From positions 41,886,683-41,950,682 of the forward strand of contig OY288250.1 of assembly GCA_958450325.1 (NCBI GenBank): a stretch of DNA of 64,000 nt, given 5' to 3'. Origin of the DNA: Agrostemma githago. Its lineage: Eukaryota; Streptophyta; Magnoliopsida; Caryophyllales; Caryophyllaceae. A program made the position numbers and the translations under genes. Positions 1 through 10,123 of the stretch are shown here, piece after piece. Every line of letters starts with the position of its first letter. The first letter of the stretch is position 1. The notes beneath the pieces are model-generated. The model saw nothing but the letters and a program-made list of their open reading frames with translations. It ran no database searches and was not told where the DNA came from.

Positions 1-660
1 TATGGGAGTTCGGGCCCGTTCGAACCCACTCTATATCTTAGTGGGCCATGCACAAAGTATGGCCCATTCGGATGTCAGAGTTTATTGGTCTCGTCCCTTT
101 GCATTTGATACCGATACCGACATTATCAGATACCGTGTATTGAATGACTCTCGTGTGCCAATGGATTCGGATATCCGGAAACCATGGTTCTGAGTAAGGG
201 GTGAGGGTACGTGTTGGGAAGTTCACAAAGAACACCAAACCCCGCCCGCACATTAGCGGCCTCTACTAAGATATCGTTTGATAATACGCGCGTTAGTAAT
301 ACGATGAAATGATATGCAAACAACGTTTTGACTGAGCATGCGAAAATTTGAATTGGTTGCTATGTCGATTTAATGCATCTAAAATTAACGTCAAAGTTAT
401 ATTTAGCATGCGAGGTTCTTTTAGTACAATAAAAGAAATAACGAAAATAAATCGACAAAAATGGAAACAAACGTGTTAGTAACGGTAATAACAGTTTGCA
501 AGGAATATATAATGCTAAAGAATAATGAAAACATGATGCATGGTCTTGAAAAACTAGTTCGACACGTGATTGATTTGGCACATGTTGACCTAAGTCATAA
601 AAAAGGTATTATCGAAACTAGAAAGGCGTTACGGGGATCACGGTTTTGACGTGATAAGGC

Positions 661-885
661 CACTCGATCGAGTCATTGAAGGAATCGACCGAGTAGTCCC
701 CGGAAAGAGTTTTTGTCCCGTTTTTTTAGACGTCACTCGATCGAGTTATTGAATAACTCGACCGAGTATGCTGCCACTCGATCGAGTCGTTGCGAGACTC
801 GACGGAGTGGTGGTTAAAAAAAACCTTCTGTCTCGGTTTTTGGGGTGCCACTCGATCAAGTGGGCTAGGCACTTGATCGAGTGCC
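661..885. repeat. Cluster of CTCGATCGAGT-type palindromes
   Basis: About seven perfect or near-perfect copies of ACTCGATCGAGT and its variants (ACTCGACCGAGT, ACTTGATCGAGT, ACTCGATCAAGT) lie within about 225 bases, often as adjacent pairs that could form hairpins. The same motif recurs at 2021-2128, 21369-21540 and 38430-38700 in other retroelement pieces. Confidence 0.85.
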
Positions 886-1983
886 CCTTGTACGAACTAG
901 GGTTCGCTTCGCAATTTATTATTGATTTCGAAATTGTGTTTTGATTTTGGAAAGTCGATGAGTTTGTTAAATCGGGCAGAAATATTGTATGATTTTATGC
1001 TCGATTCGGACTTTGATACTCGTCGTATCCGATATTCGATTATTGAATCGAAATCGAATATTTAGAGCGAAATCTAGAAAAAATACGTTTGTAAATCGTT
1101 TTAAATCAACTAAATACGAAATAGATAGTCTCCGCGTTTATAGTGTCACAATTAATTCCTTCGAATTATGTGATCACTATTTTTAGCATCAATGACTTCG
1201 TATTAGTTAGATTTACTTGATTAATTCATTTAGATTACGACATCCAATTATTGAATTGGTATCCAATCTAAAGAATGACTCTTTGTGATTACTTGAATTA
1301 AAAAGACTTGATTTGATTCCCTCGGCATCCCGACATCGTAATAAATCCTTGCGGATTGTGTGATGTCGGATCCGCGTCAACGGGTTTCGACTGAACTAAA
1401 AAATGTGTTTTATTTGAAAATAGTTTTGAAAAATCGATGAAGACGCGACGAATGACGGCTATGACGCGACAAAAATAAAGGAGACAACTTTGTTGTAATT
1501 GACTCGCTTCAATAATCAAATATTCGGGGTGTTGGGATAAGCGACCGGCCACGTAGGTGAAACACCTTCGTATTCAGATTTCCTTATTCCGTCATCCTTC
1601 ATATTCGACACAAATTAGCGAGTATTTTAATGTTTTATACTAGTAATAATATTGATATTAGAAACGTGACAACAAAAACAAAAAAGACAACGACGACGAG
1701 ACGGACGACGCGAGAAGAAGAGAGGAGGAGAAAGGAGAAAGCAGAAGTCGGGATTGTGCACCCTCAACCTACATGTTTCTTGTCTCGGATATGACTCGCT
1801 TGATTGTGGCTTTCATAGGAGTATCGAGGTTTACGTAGGTTAAGTTATGGTGGTTTAGAGTTTTTGGTTTCCTAGATGCTATGGTTTTTTGATTGAAGAT
1901 GAGTAGTAATTAGGGTTATGAAGGACGTATTGTGTGTAGGTATTATGTAGTGTTGTAAAGTTGTTTTCATACATGCAAAAGGG

Positions 1984-1995
1984 GTGTATATATAG
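1984..1995 (-). promoter_or_regulatory. TATA-like box of the putative minus-strand LTR
   Basis: The minus strand reads CCTATATATACACCCC here. This is a canonical plant TATA sequence, placed about 500 bases from the putative LTR start at 2495, as expected for a U3 promoter. Inferred from sequence alone. Confidence 0.4.
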
Positions 1996-2020
1996 GCATT
2001 GGCTCACCTCCCCGTCTACG

Positions 2021-2128
2021 GTTACTCGACCGAGTAACCTGCTGACTCGGTCGAGTGGCCCAAAGTAGCCGCAGACGGGCCTGTTTGAGGGCCCACTCGA
2101 TCGAGTGGGCTGACACTCGATCGAGTGG
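2021..2128. repeat. Second CTCGATCGAGT palindrome cluster
   Basis: Four copies: ACTCGACCGAGT, ACTCGGTCGAGT and two of ACTCGATCGAGT. Spacing is roughly 10 to 50 bases, close to the TATA-like box of the minus-strand LTR-like segment. Confidence 0.8.
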
Positions 2129-3870
2129 TCCGGGTCTTTGGACCTTGAGTTGGATATTTTGTGGATCTTGTATTTGGGTTGGACTTTTGATGTTTGCATG
2201 GCTGTTTTTCGTGTCTCGGAAACGACTTTGACCGGGGTTTGACCCAATCGCTAAAAGTCGGTTTTATTTTTAGTGTCGGTTTTGACTCAAATTAGTCTTA
2301 TTTGATTGAAAACGACCCACTGGGCGTGAATTTGAGGTCTTTTGTCAGATTTTTACTCCGTAAAGAGCACAAGCCAGCAACTAAAGGTTTCGAACCCATA
2401 TCCGAGCGCGTAGAAACATGTTTGCGTCCGATCATCATCGGGTGTTTTTTGGGAAACCGCTATAGACACCTAGCAGCCAAATGTGGGTGTCTACAAAAGT
2501 ACATAATTATATAATCATTCAAGGGCATCTTACACTCTTGTAGTGGTTGAATCATATTTTCTAGTGAATTACGCTAATAATTCTTGATGTTCATATTTGT
2601 ACTACGTAATGTATATATGTGAATATCACATGTACATAACCCATCCAAGGACATCATTATACATAATTCCATATTAGATGTACATATCTCATCTTGTTAC
2701 ATATTAGAGTGAACATTTAACTAGTGTCAAATCGTAAGTTATATACGCACACTATATTCTTAATTATGTATATCATATTTTTACTTAAAAATCATAAAAA
2801 TACAGTATATAGGTCACTACGTGGCGACAGGTGTTTGTCGTCTATCCTACCGGTCAAAGTAATAACCAACAAACCTAAGCTAGGTAGCTAAGGTAAGTCG
2901 GGTCGAGATCCTCAGGGACGGGGAGTCGGACTAAGGTGAGCTACGGTCCAAGACTAGGTTCAAGGCTAACTAACTAGGGTGATGGCTAAGGTAGACTAAT
3001 GACTAAGCTGAGGTCTAAAACACGAAATAAGAAGGGCAAACAAGCAACTAGTGACAAATGGAAGCAAATTAAATCAATAAGAAGGAAACTAGGGCTAGGT
3101 CGGGTTCATGGATGCCAAGGAGATCAAAAGAAGGAAACGAGGGTGCTAGTATGCTTTCGAAGCCTAGGTTACATTCGGGCTCTCGCTACTGAAACGGACT
3201 AGGGGCCTCCTCACCACGCTCTCGCTACTAATGGGGAACCAAACCTATCAACCAAACAAGAACATGCAAGATAAGAAGCATGAAAAACAAGGAATGATCA
3301 TCTCAAGTCTCACAAGCATTGCATAAAACATGTTGAGTGCAAGGCAAATAGGAGTCAACAAAAACAACAACTAGCATCACCTATCTCGCCCTAATCATCC
3401 CTAATCACACCCAATAATCCCCCTACTAACCCTAGGGGAGAACTACTGCACATATCTAAACTAAAATTAACATTAACTAGAGAAACAATCAAAGGAACAA
3501 AAGAAACATTCATTATGGAGATTGAACAAAGAGGAACAATAAACAATAGATAATGATGGAAACTTGATTAACTATGAAAGATTAAGAGAAAAGAGAGAAG
3601 AAAGATTATACCAAACTAGAGAAGAGATGAAAAGGATGAAACTTGCATACAAGGAAACCCCAAAAATCCTCCACCAAGGTTGTCAATCTTGATAGATTCT
3701 TCAGGAAATCCAATAATACAAGAGTAACTAACTAAGATTAAACTAAGATTAACAAAAGAGTAAGGAAAGATTAAGGAGAAACTAAGCTAATATACACTAA
3801 TGTCTATCTAGGGTTTTGTCTAAGGTAAGGTAGAGTAAGGTAGAGTCCCTAAAACAATACAAGAGGGAGG

Positions 3871-3879
3871 TATATATAG
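3871..3879 (-). promoter_or_regulatory. TATA box of the solo LTR
   Basis: The minus strand reads CCCTATATATACCTCCCT. The same CCCTATA(T/A)ATAC context occurs in the related LTRs at 26461, 28173 and 40183, which supports a conserved LTR promoter. Confidence 0.6.
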
Positions 3880-3934
3880 GGTTTTACGAGTGAAGGAGGC
3901 GGAAAAAGCGAAGGCGGGTAGAACTGGGCCCTTC

Positions 3935-4055
3935 CCAGCCGGGAAGGTGATGATCCCGACCGGGATGGTGGTGCTCCCGGCCGAGATGGCCCCACAGACG
4001 CGCTGTTTGTTCTTGCTTCTCGTCCCGGTCGTGATGGATGTGTTCCCGACTGGAA
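3935..4055. repeat. CCCGRYCGGGA palindrome cluster in solo LTR
   Basis: Copies include TCCCAGCCGGGA, TCCCGACCGGGA, TCCCGGCCGAGA and TCCCGGTCGTGA. They lie just upstream of the LTR TATA box in the minus reading direction. The cluster recurs at the same place in the other LTRs of the family. Confidence 0.8.
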
Positions 4056-4531
4056 TGGGTCATGTAGGCTTCAAATATGATCACATAGTTCCTTACTTGC
4101 TCTTCCTAGGCTTCTTATCGACTCTCGATGCTCGGGAATGGGCTCCAAGGGACTCGGGACCGAGTCTAAGCTACCGAGTCATCGTCGCTTCTCTTCGTTG
4201 CCTCCATATGCATCGGAAACGAGTCGGGATCGTTCCATTTCTCCAAGATAGGCCTTAGGAACCTAAAACAAGCTAGAAGAAGCGTAAGTAGCCTTGAAAC
4301 CGCTCCAAAGAGCGAATCCACAAGAGAAACCGGGACCAAACACAAGAAATATGCACTACATATATATAACACACTTATCACTACGTAGTGTACATATTTA
4401 AATAACTGCTGTACATAATACATCCAAGGACAGTATTTTACATATTTCTATATTAGTTGTACATAACCAATCTAAAGAACTACTCCTTACATTTTGTGTT
4501 TTTGACTATTTACCCATCTAATAAATAACAT

Positions 4532-4869
4532 CTTACAATGGTTCACTGTACATATTTCTAAATATTACTTGCATATAAACCGTTTCAACATCCAAAACAA
4601 AGATGAAAGATTACAAGTACAAGTTAAAAGATAGACTTACTGTATATCAAGGATTACAAAATACGAGTATCAATTAATTCGCCAAATTTTGTTCATTCGG
4701 CTTACAGTGGTTCACAGTACATATTTCTATATTACTTGCGCATAACCATTTTCAGCATCCAAAAGTAAGACGAAAGATTACAAGTACAAGTTAAAAGATA
4801 GACTTGATATATATCAAGGATTATAAAATACAAGTAATGATTAATTCGCCATGTCTTGTTCATTCGGGA
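4532..4869. repeat. Two-copy tandem repeat, unit about 169 bp
   Basis: Unit 1 starts CTTACAATGGTTCACTGTAC (4532) and unit 2 starts CTTACAGTGGTTCACAGTAC (4701). Both run through AAGATTACAAGTACAAGTTA to a TTAATTCGCCA...GTTCATTCGG end. The copies differ at many scattered bases. The sequence between the solo LTR and 5.5 kb is otherwise AT-rich, with no recognisable element. Confidence 0.75.
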
Positions 4870-5515
4870 AGCAATGTTTTTGCCTAATAATCTTGTACTT
4901 CCTCCTTCACATGCACTTGTGCTTGGGAGGGAAACTTAGGAGTAGCAGGAACTTCGGTTAGTTCTTCACATTCACCTCCTTTGTAGAGCTCATCCCTGGT
5001 ATATTCGGCACGTTATACCTTCACCAGCAACAAGTGACTTTATATCATTCAAGGGATGGTAATGGTATCACATAATTCTGTATTGATAAACAGATCAACA
5101 AAAAACTTGAACTTGCACCAATTCATCTGAGGTACAAAAGACGAATCAACTAAAAGGTTTTATTTGAATAGTATTTGATGAAATAACTAAATGAATATCA
5201 TTATTTCTCATTAAATAATAAAGATTTTTTAACGTAGAGAGAGAGAGGGATTGTGGGTGTGGGTGTGGGTGTGTTTTTATGTTGTAAATGTGAAAACAAT
5301 CATTAATTTGAAAAAAAAAGGTATAGGTGGGGAAGGTATAACTTGGGTAGGTATAAGCTGGGGCAGGTATACGGAAACATTCATTAATTTGAAGGCGATT
5401 AATACGGGCAGCTAATGTATTGTATCTCCACGCGTCAAAAACCAAGCATCTTAACGAGTAAGCAATTAATACGAACTCAAAATTTATTTAGTTAACTATT
5501 ACCTTATATACAAAG
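4870..5515. other. Non-coding AT-rich stretch
   Basis: I see no gene here. It contains a short GA run followed by GTGGGT repeats (about 5238-5275) and no recognisable element ends. Confidence 0.5.
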
Positions 5516-5806
5516 TCAATATATGTGTAGCTTTACTATATACAGGTCAATATGTAAAGTACATACCGAACACCATCCGCCTATAACATCTAGCTCCTCG
5601 TGAAGGGGACAAACCTTACCTCCAGGGAAAGCAAAAACATGATCCTTAACGTCCCAAAAACTAGAACACGCCAACAAGAAGTCATCTTGTACCTTAACCT
5701 GCCTTAACGCGATAACCGTGGACAAACCATTACTTGGACAATCCTCGAGGTCGCATTTCTTAAAACGACCCATCCACTCGGTTAAGAGATTGCCGAAACC
5801 CAACAT
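5516..5806 (-). CDS. Unrecognised protein fragment
   Basis: A 96-codon open frame. The core reads CSSFWDVKDHVFAFPGGKVC and then a PLHEELDVIGGW segment. A tryptophan, a FxFPGG turn and an EE(L/F)..I.G end resemble, weakly, the N-terminal part of plant mobile domain (aminotransferase-like) proteins, where a similar Phe-Trp...P-G-E pattern occurs. The reading stays open to a GTATGT sequence just after GGWCS, a plausible splice donor, so this may be one exon of a longer gene. The assignment is tentative. It may be a transposon-captured gene piece. Confidence 0.3.
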   Translation of the reverse strand: MLGFGNLLTEWMGRFKKCDLEDCPSNGLSTVIALRQVKVQDDFLLACSSFWDVKDHVFAFPGGKVCPLHEELDVIGGWCSVCTLHIDLYIVKLHIY

Positions 5807-6754
5807 GACTCAAAATAAAACAAGAAAGCTATAGACACACTATGGGTAGTTTAGTATGTCTAAAACGAGTACCCATAACCTGCATATATAGCCCTATTCC
5901 CACAACAATTAGGAAACTACGAAAAAATTTCATAAACAAGAACCGGAATCCAACCCAAATAACAAACCGCCAAACCCAGGCGACCCGGAATCCAACCACC
6001 CCGACCCAGGCGTTCGAACCCTAAGCCATCAACCTCCCTAGCGCCTGAAAATTATGACATCAGCCCCACTTTACCCCAACGATCACCACCTGACAACCGC
6101 GAACGTTGGGAACAACCTCCGGAAGTCACTAAAACCATTTCCGAAAGCCAAAATACCCATGCAAGAGCAACAAGGTCGCACGAACATTACATTTCACCCA
6201 TCGGATCCACCAGACTTAGATTTTTTTTTCTTTTTATGGGGATAAGCTAGCGCACCTAGGCATCTCGTAGCCTTTAATGGCACCGTCAATCCACATCTGT
6301 AGCCTAATACGGCATTATCACAAGTATACAAAAGTGGTCTAACTTTCTTTCCAAAAGTAGTCTAACTTTTTTTCGTTTTTGCCTCATTTTAAACATGAAT
6401 GCCGAGACAACTACACTTGTCTCCCAACATACTCGGTCAAAACATGTTAATTACTTACATTTCGCAGATCTGGAGTCAAACATTTTAATCGACGTACTAC
6501 TCCATCCAACTCCCAGCTCAAATTAATGTATTACAAAAAACCCGAAACACATTTTCGTAGTCCCGCATAACCTAAACGGATTTAAAACGTCCCAAACTAC
6601 GGCGAAATCGCAAAAAAAACAAACTTGAAGTGATTAGTTGTCAATCTAAGTTAACATTTCACAAAACAAAAACCCAAGACTAACAAATCAATCCGAATAC
6701 TAATGTTTAAAATATACAAATTATACAAATCCAAACACAAACTGAGTTCATGAA
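5807..6754. other. Stretch without a recognisable gene
   Basis: Short proline- and threonine-rich open frames occur (5842-6245 plus strand), but they have no motif and no support. The sequence could be intronic or an untranslated part of the flanking minus-strand fragments. Confidence 0.4.
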
Positions 6755-7142
6755 TCAGGGAGGACCCCTAGAAGCTGCGCCTATAGCTATCACAAGCACA
6801 CCGATGTTTTCATACAAAGCTAGCTCTTCCAGATCCAGGAGAGGAGACTCACTACCATCCATCCCCGATAGCATATCTAGAGTAGCTGTCTCGGGAATCC
6901 CTCCAACATCCTCGGTGGTGCCCGTGACATGATTGTCGGCCTCAGCCTCAACCTTCGTTTCCCCCTCAACCGCTAGCCTAGCCTCACCCTGCGCCGAGGT
7001 CTCACCCAGAGTCCGAGCCAACCGCTCCTTAAGTTGGGCAACCTCATCATCCCGGAATTGTAGGAGCTGTCGCAGCTTAGCCTCCTCCGTCTCGAGCTCG
7101 GTCACCCGAATCTCAAGCTGCCTCACCATATACGGAGTATCC
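6755..7142 (-). CDS. C-terminal exon with coiled coil, unrecognised gene
   Basis: On the minus strand an acceptor-like TTTTTGCAG ends at 7143. The reading then stays open to a stop at 6755. It begins with a charged helical segment (VRQLEIRVTELETEEAKLRQ, followed by RDDEVAQLKERLARTLGE) that should form a coiled coil, then an acidic, glycine-rich tail. Further minus-strand open stretches lie upstream: about 7395-7560, ending near a GTAAG donor-like site, and about 7200-7320, beginning after a TTTAG acceptor-like site. This suggests a multi-exon gene. An in-frame stop lies at the end of the 7395-7560 stretch, so the gene may be broken. I do not recognise the family. Similar helical tails occur in transposon-associated plant proteins, but that is inference. 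Confidence 0.4.
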
Positions 7143-7578
7143 TGCAAAAACACCCACACTTTAGGAAAAGATAAAAACAGTCGAGAAAGCCAACCCTAGG
7201 TACACATACTCATCGGTCAAGGCCTAGAAGTATCATGGGAAACCCTCGATGCATAGGCCCAGAAGCAGTTGGCGGCCTGCCACAATCGCTGATGAGAAGT
7301 CGACGAAACCTCAGAGGCTAAACCAACAGATTAGCCAAACAAAACCTAACCCTTAAGAACCAAATTCAAGACAAAAACCGAAACTTACCTAGCATACTCG
7401 ATCACGCCACTCTATCCCAGCATCCATCTCTTCGGCAGAACACGGGGTGAGAGGCTCCGTGAAGGCTACCCTAGCCGCATCTACCCTGAGTAGCGTCAAG
7501 GGAAAGTCTGGAGGCTGAATAGCGGTATCGGAGCCAAACCCTAAAGCAAAACCCTAAAACATCTCACCTAAACCTGCC

Positions 7579-9844
7579 ATGGTCGACGCTGAGAAGATCG
7601 AATCGGCAAAGAAGAATGAGCCGAACTCGCCGTTCTACCTTGGCCCTCATGACCGACTGTGAGACGCACCAAGCACTTCTTCCCGTGCTCATGCCGTAGA
7701 TACTACGGTATCCCAAGAAACACATAATAATCATGTAATCGTGTATTGTACATCGCCTGCACGATTTTCTGGTAAGTGGATAATAGACACAGGTTGCTTC
7801 CACCACGTAACTGGTGACCCGAATGTCTTTATCGATGTACATGAGTCGGGAAAGGCTCGAACGATTCGTTTGCTCGACGGTCAAATGGTCCATACGACCA
7901 TGGTTGGGCATGCTGTGCTCATGCCCCGTTTGACCCTTGATTTTGTGCTCCTTGTTCCGGAACTTGTAACCTGATTTCAGCATCACAATTGTGCGATGCG
8001 ATTAATTGTGAATTCCTAACTAACTCGACTACTTGTACTATACAGGACCTGCCAATGAGAACGGTGATTGGTACGGGTGACAGATTAGAAGGACTGTACT
8101 ACCTTCGGAGTGATCATGAACCGCACGTGGGATCCATTGCTCTCTCGTCCTCTCCTACTCTTTGGCATGCTCGGTTAGGGCATCCGTCAACGACTATCAT
8201 CAAGCTTCTTCCTTTTATTTATGATTCAAAAAAAATCCTATCTCAACCTTGTGAGGTGTGTCATCGTGATAAGCAAATTCGAGATAGTTTCCCTATTAGT
8301 ACTAGCAAAAGTATTCGTCTTTTTGGATTGGTTCATTATGATGTTTGGGGTCCCTACGACCCTCTGGCTAGCTGTGGAGAGCGTTATTTTCTGGCTTTGA
8401 TTGATGATATGTCTTTGGCTGTATGGGTCTATTTGTTGAATAATAAGCGTGACGTTCAGTCCTGTTATTTGGATTTTATTGCCATGGTTAAAACTCAATT
8501 TTCCACTTATATTAAAATGGTTCGTAGTGATAATAGTACTGAATTTAACTCCATGAAACAAATATTCCGTCAAAATGGGGTCATTTTCCAAACCTTGTGT
8601 GGGTACATCGTAGCAAAATGGCAGTGTCGAGCGCAAGCACTGTCATATCCTTAATGTTGCTCGCGCTCTTTGTTTTCAGTCCGGTCTTCCCATCCGTTTT
8701 TGGGGTAAGTGTGTTCTGACTGCGGCCCACTTAATCAACCGTACACCCTCCACGATTCTCCACGAGAAGACACCCTGTAAGATTTAATTTGGGCATCCTC
8801 CCACCTTTTCTGAATTACTGGTATTTGGTTCCTTGTGTTTTGCTCACAATCAAAGGGCAAAGGGTGATAAATTTGCGAGTCGAAGTCATAAGTGTGTTTT
8901 TGTGGGATATCCCTTTACAAAGAAAGGGTGGTACCTTTATGATCGGGACAGTGAGGAATTTTTTGTGTCCCGTGATGTCAAGTTCAATGAAACAGAGTTC
9001 TCGTTCCTCTCCTCTTCGACGTCTCCTAACCGTCCCGATGCACCCGGTGCGAAATTGAAGGGGGGTATGGGTGTTTGATGATTGGACTGCACCTGATTTC
9101 CCACCGGTGGTCGAACCTGTTAATATTGAGACTGAGCATGAGCTCGGCGAGACGGTGGATTCCCCGGTTAACGACGACGTACCTAAGATGGGCATAAATG
9201 AAGCAGATGTTCCGGTCACTGTGATGGGTTGCGGTCATAGGGCTCGGGAGCCCTCAATTCGTTTGCGTGACTATATAGTCGGTTCCACTTTGATCAGTGA
9301 CAGTCCATCCAATGAAGCCACCCTCACCGTGTCCATACCGTCCTTAGGTACTCTGTATCCTATAGTCGATTATGTTAATTGTGTGAATTTTTCTGTGGAG
9401 CATCGATATTTCTTAGCAGCTATCTCCGCTCACAAAGAGCCACGAAACTTCAAAGAAGCCATGCTCAATGAAGGATGGCGGAATGCAATGAAGGCTGAGA
9501 TGCGTGCCCTTGAAAATAATGGAACATGGAACATGGACCATGGAACCGTTGTCCCCAGGTAAAAAGGTCCTTGGTATTAAATGGCTCTATAAAATTAAAT
9601 ACAAATCCGATTCAACAATTGAGAGACTTAAGGCTCAATTGGTGGTGTTCGGGAATCATCAAACGGAAGGTGTTGATTATGAAGAGACGTTTACCCCAGT
9701 CGCAAAAATGACTAAGGTACACACTTTTCAGTTAGTTGCAGTTTGTAAAAATTGGTTGTTGCACCAAATGGATGTCCACAATGCATTTCTTCACGGTGAC
9801 CTTGATGAAGAAGTGTATATGCATTTGCCACCGGGATTCAACCC
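7579..9844 (+). pseudogene. Ty1/copia gag-pol remnant, deleted and truncated
   Basis: An ATG at 7579 opens a typical copia gag start (NSPFYLGPHD), which stops within 25 codons. Most of gag is missing. Protease follows (about 7775-7975) with WIIDTGCFHHVTG. The gag-pre-integrase domain has LWHARLGHPS and CEVCHRDK (about 8150-8275). The integrase core has YDVWGPY, LIDDMS and RSDNSTEF (about 8330-8560), then a frameshift near 8605 before the catalytic Glu region. The integrase C-terminal part follows (8800-9078, CVFVGYPFTKKGWYLYD). Reverse transcriptase starts about 9440, frameshifts near 9530, and shows GVDYEETFTPVAKM and DVHNAFLHGDL. Coding ends at PPGFNP, where a gypsy LTR has inserted (9845). 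The YVDD box and RNase H are absent. The element is non-functional, and no LTR of its own is identified. Confidence 0.9.
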
Positions 9845-10123
9845 TGACAGGGGTAGTCGTATCCCTAATCAAAGATACCCTAAGGTCCACTAACTAATAC
9901 AGATAGTGAAGTAGGGGTCGAACCACAAGGAGACATGACTCAAATACTTGTTCTATGGTCGAGAATTAAGACTACAGGTCACTGTTTTTCTTGGTTGTTG
10001 AGTAGACTGACAACTAACTGCTGTAAGGTAAATCAATAATAAAAGAGTCTAGGGTCTCAGGTTCACAATGAATATCAATCAGGTCAGGGAGTCAACTAAC
10101 AGGTTAATAATTGAACTGTCTAA
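9845..10123 (-). mobile_element. Athila-like LTR, left part (split)
   Basis: This is the distal part of a minus-oriented LTR. The plus strand begins TGACAGGGGTAGTCGTATCC directly after the truncated copia reverse transcriptase, so the LTR ends CA in its own direction. The rest continues at 20650-21799 after the LARD-A insertion, proved by the CTAA duplication on both sides of that element. The intact LTR would be about 1.4 kb. Confidence 0.7.

Larger units (their letters stand above)
1..2495 (-). mobile_element. LTR-like retroelement segment, minus orientation, left edge outside window
   Basis: No credible coding region. Read on the minus strand, the right edge starts TGTAGACACCCACATTTGG at 2495, which looks like an LTR start (TG). 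A TATA-like box lies about 500 bases inside. Two clusters of CTCGATCGAGT palindromes are present. I could not find the matching CA end, a second LTR or a target duplication, so the element may run off the left edge. A Tat/Ogre-type or other gypsy LTR is my guess only. Short open frames here are not convincing. Confidence 0.45.
2822..4380 (-). mobile_element. Solo LTR, Asp-tRNA-primed gypsy family
   Basis: On the minus strand it begins TGATAAGTGTG at 4380 and ends CA at 2822 (plus strand TGGCGACAGG). It is flanked by a perfect 5-bp target duplication CTACG (2817-2821 and 4381-4385). No internal region is present, so this is a solo LTR left by LTR-LTR recombination. Its first several hundred bases closely match the LTR at 39668-41218, for example the stretch with GTTTGGTCCCGGTTTCTCTT and GAATCGCTCTTTGGAGCGG. 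It holds a TATA box (3871-3879 minus) and a cluster of CCCGGTCGGGA palindromes. Its host DNA is AT-rich and unrecognised. Confidence 0.9.

Noticed and set aside
661..885. CRISPR-like array
   Set aside because: Short palindromes with irregular spacing and no unique spacers, in plant retroelement DNA.
7523..7535. CGGTATCGGAGCC, resembling an initiator-Met primer site before the copia ATG
   Set aside because: Two mismatches in 12, no CA-ending LTR before it, and the complement is part of a plausible minus-strand coding stretch (GSDTA). Probably chance.
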